A DNA stretch of 64,000 nt. Source: Neostapfia colusana (lineage: Eukaryota; Streptophyta; Magnoliopsida; Poales; Poaceae). The notes under the pieces were generated by a model, which saw only the letters and a list, made by a program, of their open reading frames with translations, did no database searches and was not told the origin of the DNA. This document shows, one piece after another, positions 1 to 10,599 of the stretch. Location: positions 33,325,652 through 33,389,651 of the forward strand of contig JASWHV010000012.1 of the NCBI GenBank assembly GCA_030760725.1, read 5' to 3'. The translations under genes and the position numbers were made by a program. How positions within the stretch are numbered: the stretch's first letter is position 1; each line of letters opens with the position of its first letter.

Positions 1-1353
1 TGCCTAAATGGTGTATTTCAGGGATAAATTACAAAACAGCAACCTTATTTAGTTTAAAAGTTTATTTCCCCTCTAAATTCAGACTTCAGATTGTTCTACA
101 AATCTCCAACAGGTGTAGAACAATTAAACTAAACATATTCCTAGGTTTGAATTTAAATCCTATTCACATATTCAATTTCCTGAAATTAATAACCCTCAGG
201 GGCTGATGTGCAAATCAGCACTGCTGTGGGGCCCTATTTCTCATTTTCTAAATTTTCAGGGATCTAAGTTTGTAAAACAGGGAGGTCTTCCTAATTCTTA
301 CTAAGTCCAGGGTTAAAACTGATTTTTAAATGAATTTACATGAATTTATGAGGATCCAGGGGCTAGATCAGAAGTTTCCGGGGCTAGCTCGTGTTTTCCA
401 AGATCCCTAGGGGGTAGCGCGTAAGTTTCTCGGGGTTTAACATGCGGGGCTGATGTGGGCCGTTGGATTTAAAACGGAGGGCTGAGATTAGATCGTGAAG
501 CGGTACGGGTTAAATCTATTCGGTACCGCACGATCTAAAACGGACGGGCCACAGGGGGCCACGTCGCCCTGGCCGGAGCCAGCCCGCGCGCGCGGCGGAG
601 GGGACGGCGATCTCGCCGGCGCAGCCTCGGTTTTTGCCGCTATGCATTAGAACTCGCATCTTTTTGCACGGATCAGCTGCGGAGGGGTAGGGGAAGCTCA
701 CCTAGGGATTTTCCTGCACTCGGAGGCCCTGGAAGTCGGTCGGCGGCGTCGAAGTTCGACAATGGCACCAGGTGCTCGTCGGAGCAACTGTTGGAGCGCA
801 AGATACGTCGTTTCCTTCACCTGCAGGACCCCCCGGTGGCGGTGGGGCATGCCACGCGTGTTAGATCGGAAAGACCGGACGGGGATCGGAAGAAAATGGC
901 CGAGGATGCCTCGGTTCTTACCGGAGCCGAAAACGCAGCGGTGAGGGGAAACCGACGGGGTTTTCTTGAGTTTAAAGGCACGAGGAGAGGCGGCGGGGTT
1001 GGTTTAGATGGTGTAGCACCGCTTGGCCGAAGATCTTGGCTCGTGGCGCGGAATTCGGACGAGGCAGCGGTGATCTGCGCAGGAGGACCGGTGGCGGTTG
1101 GGGGAAGCGGGGGAAAGGGATAACACGCGGGCCCTGTGTGGCAGAGAGAGAGGGAGGGGGGAAACAGCCGCAGGTTGCTGGGCCGGCTGAGGTGGATTTC
1201 AGCCCATTGGCTGTTTTTCTTTTTTTTTGTTTTCCTTTTTCTTTTTCTGTTTTGATTCAAATTTGAATTCCAGTTTGAGTTTGAATTTTTCTCCACATGC
1301 ATTACGTCTAAAAATTTTTAATTCACATTTTTAACATATTTTGGGGTGTTACA
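1..1353 (-). repeat. Element A 3' LTR, partial
   Basis: The segment ends in TTACA at 1353, which on the minus strand is an LTR start TGTAACACCCC, followed by a polypurine tract. It aligns with the LTRs of element B, for example the 'ggggctgatgtgggccgt' region near 450 against 19600. The window cuts it on the left. It contains no gene; open frames here are GC-rich accidents of the LTR. Confidence 0.85.
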
Positions 1354-1370
1354 ACTCTACCCCCCTTAAA
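1354..1370 (-). promoter_or_regulatory. Polypurine tract of element A
   Basis: On the minus strand this reads as a purine-rich run (AAGGGGGGTAGAGT) directly before the LTR start TGTAAC. That is the expected plus-strand priming site of an LTR retrotransposon. The same tract sits before the LTR of element B at 20542. Confidence 0.75.
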
Positions 1371-2810
1371 AGAAATCTCGTCCTCGAGATTGGTGACCCA
1401 AAGAAAACAGATCCGGAAGCTGTGCCTTGAGCTCGTCTTCTCGCTCCCATGTGGCTTCTGCTTCCGAGTGGTGCTTCCACTGCACTTTGCACATTCGGAT
1501 TCTTTTATTCCTTGTGATGTGTTCCATTGTCTCCAGGATCTTGACCGGCTGCTCAGCATATGAAAGATCCTCTCGTACGTTCACCTCATTCATGGGTAAC
1601 ATCTCTTCGTGTGTTCTTAAGCATTTCTTGAGTTGTGACACATGGAATACATCGTTCACATCTGATAGGCGAGCCGGTAGTTCTAACTGATATGCCACTT
1701 TGCCTTTCCTCTCCAGAATCTGGAAGGGTCCGATGTATCGAGGTGATAACTTCCCTTTCACCTTGAACCAACGAAGCCCTCGGATAGGAGACACCTTGAG
1801 ATAGACATAGTCCCTCACGTTGAAAATGAGCTTTCTTCTCCGTACATCGGTATAGCTCTTTTGTCAGGTTTGGGCTATCCTCAAGTTGTTGCAGATTTCC
1901 CTCACTTTCGCCTCGGCTTCTTGTAGTACCTCGGGCCCAAATACTTTGCTTTCCCCAGTTTGGTTCCAAAATAATGGAGTTCTGCACTTCCTCCCATACA
2001 ACGCCTGAAAGGGTGACATCTTCATACTAGCCTGATAACTGTTGTTGTAGGAGAACTCCGCATAAGGTAAGTTCTTATCCCAACTCCTATTATTCTTGAG
2101 TGCACAAGCTCTCAGCATATCCTCAAGGATTTGATTGGTCCTTTCGGTCTGCCCATCAGTCTGTGGGTGATAGGCGGAACTAAAATTCAGATGAGTTCCC
2201 ATGGTTTCATGTAACTTCTGCCAGAACCTTGAGGTGAACTGTGTCCCTCGATCTGACACTATCTTCTTTGGCACTCCATGAAAACACACGATTCTTGACA
2301 TGTACAATTCTGCCAATTTGGATCCGCTGTAGCTTTCTTTCACGGGGATGAAATGAGCTACCTTAGTCAGCCTGTCGATGATGACCCATATCGAATCATA
2401 TCCCGATTGGATCCTAGGCAGTCCCACTATGAAGTCCATACCTATTTCTTCCCATTTCCATTCAGGCACTTTGAGTGGTTGCAACAGTCCCGCGGGTCGT
2501 TGATGTTTTGCTTTCACCAACTGACATGTGTCACATAGGGCAACATGTTCCGCGACATCTCGCTTCATGCCATACCACCAATATCTGCTCTTTAGGTCAT
2601 GATACATCTTCGTACTCCTAGGATGAATGGAATAGTCGGAATCATGAGCCTCCTTCAAAATCAGTTCACATATCTCCTTCACCTCAGGCACACAGATTCT
2701 TTTCCCATGCCACACCGTACCTTGTTCATCCTCTCTGAACCCGGGAGCTTTATTCTCTTTGATGAGTTCTTTGATTTCTTGTATCTTCTCATCATTCTTC
2801 TGACTGTTGC
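1366..2810 (-). pseudogene. Element A pol, 3' part: integrase and chromodomain
   Basis: Translated on the minus strand, this gives an integrase. It starts after the copia insertion with an HHCC zinc finger (HPRSTKMYHDLKSRYWW ... CDTCQ), then the catalytic D (GMDFIVGLP), second D (VSDRGTQFTSRFW) and E (TDGQTERTNQILEDML). A GPY/F-like region and a C-terminal chromodomain (residues around VQWKHHSEAEATWERED) follow. A TGA at about 1864-1866 replaces the arginine codon seen in element B, so the reading frame is interrupted. The chromodomain is the Tekay/Del hallmark and is thought to direct integration to modified chromatin. Only one of the three aromatic methyl-lysine cage positions (the W) is kept. 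Confidence 0.9.
2806..2810. repeat. Target site duplication GTTGC, left copy
   Basis: GTTGC at 2806-2810 is repeated at 13889-13893 directly after the copia element. A 5-bp duplication is normal for copia integration. Confidence 0.93.
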
Positions 2811-4185
2811 TGTAAGTGCATCTAGGATATCCCTTGTGGGTTTTGGCTAATTGATGACGAACATATGAGATCCTAATGAAACTATTGAGATGATTGCAGG
2901 ATAAACAAAGTGAACTGGCTCGGCACACACAAAAAGGTGAAAAATAGAGTGGTGCCCGAAAAGGAAGACTTTAGTGGAATTTAGAAGAGCAAAGTAGATA
3001 CAAATGTATAGGTTGTGTGTGAGAGACACATCCCAAGAGCTCATGACTTTGCGTAAGGGTAAGGGCTAATAATCAACTAAAATCCACTGAACACCGGACT
3101 AGTCCGTCCATGGATCGGACTAGTCCGGTCAGCTTACTGGAACTCAACCGGACAAGTCCGGTTTTGGACCGGACTAGTCCGGTCATGTCTCTGTTGTCCT
3201 CTTTAGAGGACTGCGGACTAGTCCATCCAAGCGACAGGACTAGTCCGCTGAAGTTTCTAGAACCCCATTTCACATAGCACCGGACAAGTCCGGTTTGTGG
3301 ACCGGACTAGTCCGGTTAACCCACTGGAAGTAGACCGGACAAGTCCGATAATATACCGGACAAGTCCGATAATATACCGGACAAGTCCGGTAGTAGGTTT
3401 AACAACGGTAACTTCTTTGGAAACCCTATAAAAAGAGGTCCTTCGTTGTTTCTAAAGTAAGACACGACTCATACTGTCAAAAACTGAAACCCTAGCGCCG
3501 CCACCTGTCCTAAGAGCCCAAAAACACGTCTCCCCACACATCTAAGGTGCAAAAAGGTGAACATCAATCAAATACTTGGATTTGGGATTGGGAGATCGTC
3601 GTTCCTTCGTTGTGAGCTCTTGGGGTTTGATCTCTCTACACTCATATTCTGCATTGTAATCTTTTTGAGTGTATTTGATCAACTTCTCATTGTAATTCTT
3701 GTGGGAGCCCTCAACGTGTGAGGTTGCCCCATAAACACGGTGATTACACTTGATAGTGAAGTCAAGTCGGCCTGTGTGGTGACTTGAAGAGGGAAAGGGT
3801 TGGGAACCCGGCTCTGTGTGATCTTCCTCAACGAGGACGTAGATCTCTTGGTGAGATCGAACCTCGGTAAAAATTTGTGTCTTTTGTCTCTCATTTATTT
3901 TACATTTTGATACATTAGATCACTAGTTTGCTAGTCATTATTTGAGTTACTTATAAGTTTGCACGTGCATCCATACAATTAATTAATTTATAAAAACTGT
4001 TGTTCTCATTCCACTGCTGAAAGATTAAATTTTTGAAACACACTTAATTAACTCACATAATTCAGCACACCGGACTAGTCCGCCCACACAACCGGACTAG
4101 TCCGGTCCATCAAATTTCTGATAATTTTATTAAGTGTGCAGGAATCTTTTAAAGGCCTATTCACCCCCCCTCTAGGCCACATTCA
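2811..4185 (+). repeat. Copia 5' LTR
   Basis: Starts TGTAAGTGCATC and ends CCACATTCA, matching 12535-13888. A TATA-like CTATAAAAAGAGG lies at about 3426 and probably serves as the core promoter. The LTR is 1375 bp, 21 bp longer than the 3' copy, because a 21-bp unit containing GGACAAGTCCGATAATATACC is present once more. Confidence 0.93.
3088..3390. repeat. Cluster of CCGGACTAGTCCGG / CCGGACAAGTCCGG palindromes in the copia LTR
   Basis: About eleven perfect or near-perfect copies of a 14-bp palindrome lie between 3088 and 3390, and two more at about 4070-4110. The centre alternates between CTAG and CAAG. The same cluster recurs in the 3' LTR (about 12815-13100 and 13770-13810). Palindrome clusters just upstream of the LTR core promoter have been described as a conserved Sirevirus feature; the exact motif here was read from this sequence. 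Confidence 0.9.
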
Positions 4186-4187
4186 AT

Positions 4188-4200
4188 TGGTACCAGAGCC
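4188..4200 (+). promoter_or_regulatory. Copia primer binding site (tRNA-iMet type)
   Basis: TGGTACCAGAGCC lies two bases after the LTR end. It matches the usual plant tRNA-iMet primer site TGGTATCAGAGC with one T-to-C change. Confidence 0.88.
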
Positions 4201-4239
4201 AAGTTCTCCACCAACGAGACTCACATCTCGGAGAGATCA

Positions 4240-6510
4240 ATGGCCTCTGAGAAGAACAACGATATCTTGAAGACGAACAACAACGATGAGGAGCAAGAAG
4301 CCAAAGCCTTCGATGTGCTAAAAGAAAGTCCACATGACGATGATGAAGTGAGACAGCTAAAGGCATTACTGAGAAAGAAATTAATGGCACAAAAGGGAAA
4401 AGAGGAAGAAAAGACTATGGGGAGTGGTCATCACGACTACTCCCGGTATCCTTACAACTACAACCATCTCAATTCAAATATCATTATCTCTCTATTCCCA
4501 TGGGAAGGCCCCCTCAGTTTGACGGAAGTGACTACACCATGTGGAAGTACAACATGAAAATACATCTAATATCCTTGAACCCCAGCCTTTGGCATATTGT
4601 CTGCACAGGAATAGATATCCCAGACACGGATGAAGAACTCACTCTGGAACAAGAACAAGAGATTCACAGGAATGCACAAGCCGTTGCAGTAATCACATCG
4701 TCACTGAGCAGAGAGGAATTCACCAAGATCGATGGACTAGAAAGTGCAAAAGAAATCTGGGATACACTCAAAACTGCTCATGAAGGAAATAGGTCTGTAC
4801 GTGAAGCCAAAATTGAGATGCTAGAAGGAGAATTGGGGAGATTTGCTATTGAAGAAGCCGAATCACCTTAAGTCATGTACAATCGGATGAAGGCACTCAT
4901 CAACAAAATTCGTGCCTATGGAAGTAAGAAATGGACTTATCACGAGGTGGTCAAAAGGATGATAAGAGCCTTCATGCCAAGAAACGTCACACTTTGCTCA
5001 ATGATTAGAGAAAGCCCCGGGTTTCACAAAATGACTCCCGATGAGTTATTGGGAAAGATCATAAATCATGAAATGATGGAGAAAGAAGCTCAATACGTCA
5101 AAGACTTAGCTGAGCTCACCTCTTCTAAAAAGAAAGAAGTTGCTCTCAAAGCAACGTGCAGACCCAAACTCAAAGAAACTCGTGAAGACCAAGACGATGG
5201 AGATACAAGCGACGAGAGCACCGATCTTGATGACGAAGAAATGGTACTCTTCATCAAAAAGTTCAAACGCATGATGAAGAGAAGACACGGCAACAATTCA
5301 CATGAAGGCAAAAGCAAGGATAAAGGAAAATCCAAGGCTCGACGCACTTGCTACAACTGCGGAGAGTATGGTCACTTCATGGTGGACTGTACTTATGAAG
5401 AAAACAAAAAGAAGAAGGAAACAAGATCTCAAGAAAAGAAAAATTTCAGAAAAAGAAGACAAGCCCATCAAGCTCACATTGGGAAGGAGTGGGACTCAAA
5501 CGACGAGTCCTCCTCCGATGAAGAAGAAGAGATGGCCACTATCGCAGTCAAAGAAACCAACTATGAGAGCCACACTCTTTCCGAACATGGGAGGACGGAA
5601 CATGAACAACCACACTTGTCTTATGGCTAAGGAAGGCAAGAAAAAGGTTCGACTTACTCCTCCTGTGCTAAATTCCTCCATTGATGACTTTGATAGCTCT
5701 AGTGATAATGAAGAATTGTTTAGAGGGCTAAGTAAAATTGCTTTAAAGAAAATGGAAATGTTGTCAAACAAAATCTTTGAAAAGGAGGAACTTGTCAACC
5801 GACAAGAAGATATGCTCATCCGTGAGAGGAAGAGATATCAAGAAGTTTGAAAGCTTCTTGAGCTTGAAAGAGAGAAGAATGAGTCACTTGAGTTAGAGCT
5901 AGCCTTGAGTAAGGAAACTTACTCAAAGTTAGAAGACTCGCACATAGCAATCAAGGAAGAACTTGCTAACTTGTCAAAAGTTAACAAAATCCTTGAGGTG
6001 CAAGTTGAGTCGCTCAAACAAAGTGACTCCTCTTCCTCCAAAAGCTCTTCCTCCAAAGACATGAGTTCGACAAAAATAAGAACCTGCACTTGCTCTAGTA
6101 AGAAAAATGTAATTTCTAATGCTTCAACCTCTCATGACATGCATTCTTCTCAAAACGGCATCTTTGATAAGGAGAAGATCAAATATGCACGAAGTGCATA
6201 TATGATCACTAGACCTCCCAATGTCAAAGATGGTCTTGGCTTTGACAGGAATAAACACATGTCTACTTCTAATCATGCTAAGAATAAAATCATTTTTGTT
6301 AAAGAAAAATCCCATGAATCTGAGCTACAAACACTGTTCCATACGTTTGATACTTCTTATGTTCTCATGAAAAACAAGTATGGAAAAGTCATTGCTAAAT
6401 ATACAGGGCCACGCCACAAGAACTTAAAAACTTGTGTGTGGGTGCCCAAGACTCTTGTGACTAACCTGAGAGGACCCAAGCAAGCTTGGGTACCTAAAAC
6501 CCAGAAATAA
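4240..6510 (+). pseudogene. Copia gag (Sirevirus-like), broken
   Basis: The capsid/nucleocapsid gene starts at ATG 4240. After about 70 codons the frame shifts (4450-4500) into the conserved gag core beginning FDGSDYTMWKYNMK and running through EIWDTLKTAHEG. An in-frame TAA at 4869-4871 interrupts the core. A zinc knuckle CYNCGEYGHFMVDC (CX2CX4HX4C) follows at 5349-5390, then acidic and Lys-rich segments. A second frameshift near 5600 leads into a long coiled-coil tail (KALKKMEMLSNK ... ELANLSKVNKILE), with a TGA at 5848-5850. The frame ends at TAA 6508-6510. The long coiled-coil tail is typical of Sireviruses. With two stops and two shifts it cannot make a full protein. Confidence 0.88.
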
Positions 6511-6517
6511 TTCTATT

Positions 6518-9500
6518 TTGCAGGCTTACTCCTCCGGCGGATCTAAGTGGGTGCTAGATAGCGGATGCACAAATCATATGACCGGAGAGAGAGGTATGTT
6601 TGTGGAATACGAGTGCAACAAGGATCCAAGTGAAGGTATATACTTCGGAGACAACAGCCAAGGAAAGGCCCTTGGTAGTGGTAACATTGAAATATCCTCT
6701 CAACACACCTTATCTAATGTTTTACACGTAGATTCTCTAGATTATAATCTTTTATCAATATCTCAACTATGCGACAAAGGTTACAACTGTTTATTCACTA
6801 ATGAGGGTGTGACCCTCTTTAGAAGAAGCGATGGCTCGATTGCATTCAAGGGATTGTTGAAGGGAAAGCTTTATCTTGTTGACTTCAACAAAGATAAAGC
6901 CAAACTCAACACTTGCTTGGTTGCAAAGACCAACATGGGATGGCTGTGGCATAGACGACTAGCCCATGTTGGAATGAGAAATCTGTAGAAACTTCTAAAA
7001 GGTGGTCACATCCGTGGTCTTAAGGATGTGGTTTTTGAAAAAGACAGGCCGTGCAGCACTTGTCAAGCAGGAAAACAGGTTGGAGCACCACACCCCGCCA
7101 AGAATCTGATGACCACCACTAGACCGCTGGAACTTCTCCACACGGATCTCTTTGGTCCAATTGCGTACATCAGCATCGGCGGTAACAAATACGGTTTAGT
7201 AATTGTTGATGATTTTTCAAGATTTACCTGGGTATTTTTCTTGTATGATAAATCAGAAACTCAGGGAATCCTCAAGCAGTTCTTGAAAAGAGCTCAGAAT
7301 GAATTCTCATCAACCGTAAAGAATATCAGAAGTGACAATGGGACAGAATTCAAGAACACCCAAGTTGAAGAATATCTCAATGAAGAAGGTATAAAGCATG
7401 AATTCTCGACACCCTACTCTCCTCAACAGAACGGGGTGGCCAAAAGGAAGAACAAAACATTAATCGAAATGGCAAGAACAATGTTGGATGAATACAAGAC
7501 GTCAGACCGATTTTGGGCAGAAGCGGTGAACACTGCTTGTCATGCCACAAATCGGTTGTACCTTCATCGACTACTGAAGAAAACTCCATATGAGCTACTC
7601 ACGGGTAAAAAGCCTAATGTTTCTTATTTCAAAGTTTTTGGTTGCAAATGTTTTATCCTGAACAAGAAACCAAGGGCCTCGAAGTTCGCTTCGAAGTCCG
7701 ATGAAGGATTCTTGCTCGGATATGAATCGAATGCCTACGCCTATCGTGTCTTCAACAAGGTGTCCGGCCTTGTTGAAGTAGCACGTGACGTAGTGTTCGA
7801 TGAAACTAACGGCTCACAAGTGGAGCAAGTCGATAAGTCTATGCTAGATAAGGAGGAAGCCCCGTGTGAAGCGCTGAAGAAAATGGCACTTGGTGATATC
7901 CTACCACGAGAGGAGACACAAGATGAATTTCAACAAGGAAGCAATGATCAAGGGGGAGCTCCTACACAAGATCAGGTTGAGGAAGATCAAGAAAATCAAG
8001 ATGATCATGGAAGCAATGATCTAGGGGGAGACATGACACATGAAGACAATGAAGAACAAGCAACTATACAAATTCCACACCCAAGAGTACATCAGTGTGG
8101 GAAAAGAGACCATCCTGTCAACAATATCATTGGAGATATTGCTAAGGGAGTAACTACTAGATATCAAATTGCAAATTTTTGTAAACACTATTCTTTTGTG
8201 TCTTTTCTGGAGCCATACAGGGTAGAAGAAGCCTTAAGGGATCCAGACTGGGTGATTGCGATGCAAGAGGAGCTGAACAACTTCAAAAGAAATGAAGTGT
8301 GGGAGCTGGTGGAAAGACCAAGGGCGAACATCGTTGGAACCAAATGGGTCTTTCGGAACAAGCAAGATGAACATGGAGTAGTGACAAGAAATAAAGCGAG
8401 GTTGGTGGCCAAAGGTTATTCTCAGGTGGAAGGTTTGGACTTCGATGAAACTTTCACTCCTGTAGCTAGACTTGAGTCCATTCGCATTTTATTGGCATAT
8501 GCTACTCACCATAATTTTAAGTTGTATCAAATGGACGTCAAGAGTGCCTTCCTCAATGGTCCGATAAAGGAGGAAGTCTATGTGGAGCAGCCACTGGGGT
8601 TCGAAGATCAGGAGTATCCCAACCATGTCTATAAACTGCGTAAGGCTCTCTATGGCCTCAAACAGGCTCCTCGAGTCTGGTATGAGTGCCTTAGAGACTT
8701 TCTGACTCAAAATGGATTCAAAATTGGTAAAGCTGACTATACACTCTTTACTTAACATTTTGATGATCATTTATTCGTATGTCAAATTTATGTTGATGAC
8801 ATTATCTTTGGATCCACTAACAAGTCCTTCTGTGAAGAATTTAGCAAACTAATGACAGACAGGTTCGAGATGTCAATGATGGGTGAATTGAAGTTCTTCT
8901 TGGGATTTCAAGTGAAGCAACTGAGAGAAGGTACATTTATAAGCCAAACTAAATATACACAAGACATTCTCAAGAAATTCAATATGGACAAAGCCAAGCC
9001 CATCAAGACACCCATGGCCATCAAGGGACATCCCGACCTCAATGAAGATGGTCCAAATGTGGACCAAAAGGTATATCGGTCCATGATTGGCTCCTTACTT
9101 TATTTATGTGCATCTAGGCCAGATATTATGCTCAGTGTTTGCATGTGTGCAAGGTTTCAAGCCGCACCTAAAGAGTGTCACTTAATTGCTGTAAAAAGAA
9201 TCCTAAGGTACCTTGTGCACACACCCAACTTGGGCCTTTGGTATCCCAAAGGATCCAAGTTTAACTTGATAGGGTATTCCGACGCCGACTATGCAGGATG
9301 CAAAGTCGATAGAAAGAGCACGTCAGGGACTTGTCAATTTCTTGGTAGGTCCCTAGTTTCTTGGTCATCTAAAAAGCAAAACTCCATTGCTCTTTCCACA
9401 GCGGAAGCGGAGTATGTTGCAGCCGGTAGTTGCTGTGCGCAACTACTTTGGATGCGACAAACTCTTAGGGACTACGGCTACAATCTAAGTCATATCCCGC

Positions 9501-9743
9501 TTCTATGCGATAATGAAAGTGCTATAAAAATTGCACACAACCCTGTAGAGCACTCAAGAACTAAGCACATAGACATCCGTCATCACTTTCTTAGAGATCA
9601 CTCATTAAAAGGTGACATTGCTATTTCACATGTTAGGACTGAAAAAACAACTTGCGGATATTTTTACCAAACCATTAGATGAGAAAAGGTTTTGTGAACT
9701 AAGAAATGAGCTGAACATTCTTGACTCTCGAAATGTGGCTTGA
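6518..9743 (+). pseudogene. Copia pol: protease, integrase, reverse transcriptase, RNase H, broken
   Basis: The pol frame begins just after the gag stop, in another frame. Order: protease with active site WVLDSGCTNHMTG; GAG-pre-integrase segment (WHRRLAHVGMRNL); integrase core with D (HTDLFGPI), D (IRSDNGTEFKN) and E (QQNGVAKRKNKTLIEM); acidic linker; RT (GTKWVFRNKQDEHG ... YQMDVKSAFLNG ... YVDDIIFGS); RNase H (YSDADYAGCKVDRKSTSG ... STAEAEYVAAGSCC). An in-frame TAG at 6986-6988 precedes the integrase zinc finger. A TAA at 8753-8755 lies upstream of the YVDD motif, and a frameshift near 9645 precedes the last 30 codons, which end at TGA 9741-9743. The catalytic residues survive but the frame does not. 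Confidence 0.92.
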
Positions 9744-10599
9744 AATATTGCATACCTGGTTGCAACTCAAAATGCTCCTCTGTATTGTTAAAAATGCTCC
9801 TCCTCTCCTTTTCTACTCAGAAAACTATTTTTATCTTGAGTATTATGACCATTGTTTGATTGCTGATTGCCTACTGGTCGTAATCACCAAGACTATTTGC
9901 AAAATTAGTGTCCTTGGATCACCTCTAAACTCTACTATCTGCATCAAGTCTGCTGGAACCGGACTTGTCCGGTTGTCAACCGGACTAGTCCGGACAGACC
10001 ACAGTTAGGTTAATTCAGGGGCACCGGACTAGTCCGCCACCATGACCGGACTAGTCCGGTCAGTCGCATATAGAAGCACTTGGCCGGACCAGACCTCTCC
10101 CTCACCCCTCATTAGACTTGCTCTACCTCTCCTCTTCCAAACCCTAGCCCCCAAAGTGATTTTCAGGTTGAACCCTCAAAGTCGAGTTTTCCTCCGCGAA
10201 AAAGACTCCCCTTGATGAGTGGTCTCCCTCCTCCGGACTCATCCGAACTGATTTCCACTTCTTCGACACGAATCTTTAAATCTTGGTAAATTTCCCCCTT
10301 TAAACCAAAATCTCAACTTTTCTAGTTCTAGCTAGTTTTCTTTGATTTCAAAAGGATGTACATTGCCTCAATAGGTGTATTCCACCCATGTTCCTACCCT
10401 TGTGCCCTTAGATAGGAGATTTGATTCAAATGAAACATTAGGGTTCTTATGCCAGGCCGGACTAGTCCGGTGCACAGAGGCGGACAAGTCCGGTCCACCG
10501 GACAAGTCCGCACTCTGAAACCGGACAAGTCTGGTCTCTGACAGTTGAACCCCTACGTTTCCATTTGAAGTCGATAATGAGTCTATTTGCATCTAATCC
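9744..10599. repeat. Copia spacer with further CCGGAC(T/A)AGTCCGG palindromes
   Basis: This 0.86-kb stretch between the end of pol and the env-like ORF holds no convincing gene. It carries two more palindrome clusters, at about 9957-10062 and 10455-10535 (about eight copies, some imperfect). They resemble those in the LTR and lie directly upstream of the downstream ORF. Confidence 0.75.

Noticed and set aside
791..1302. Long open frames on both strands near the left end (up to 161 codons)
   Set aside because: They lie in the GC-rich end of element A's LTR. Equivalent positions in the B LTRs give different peptides, so they are composition artefacts.
3088..3390. Possible CRISPR-like array of spaced repeats
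   Set aside because: The repeats are 14-bp palindromes with irregular spacing in a plant LTR, and no cas genes exist here.
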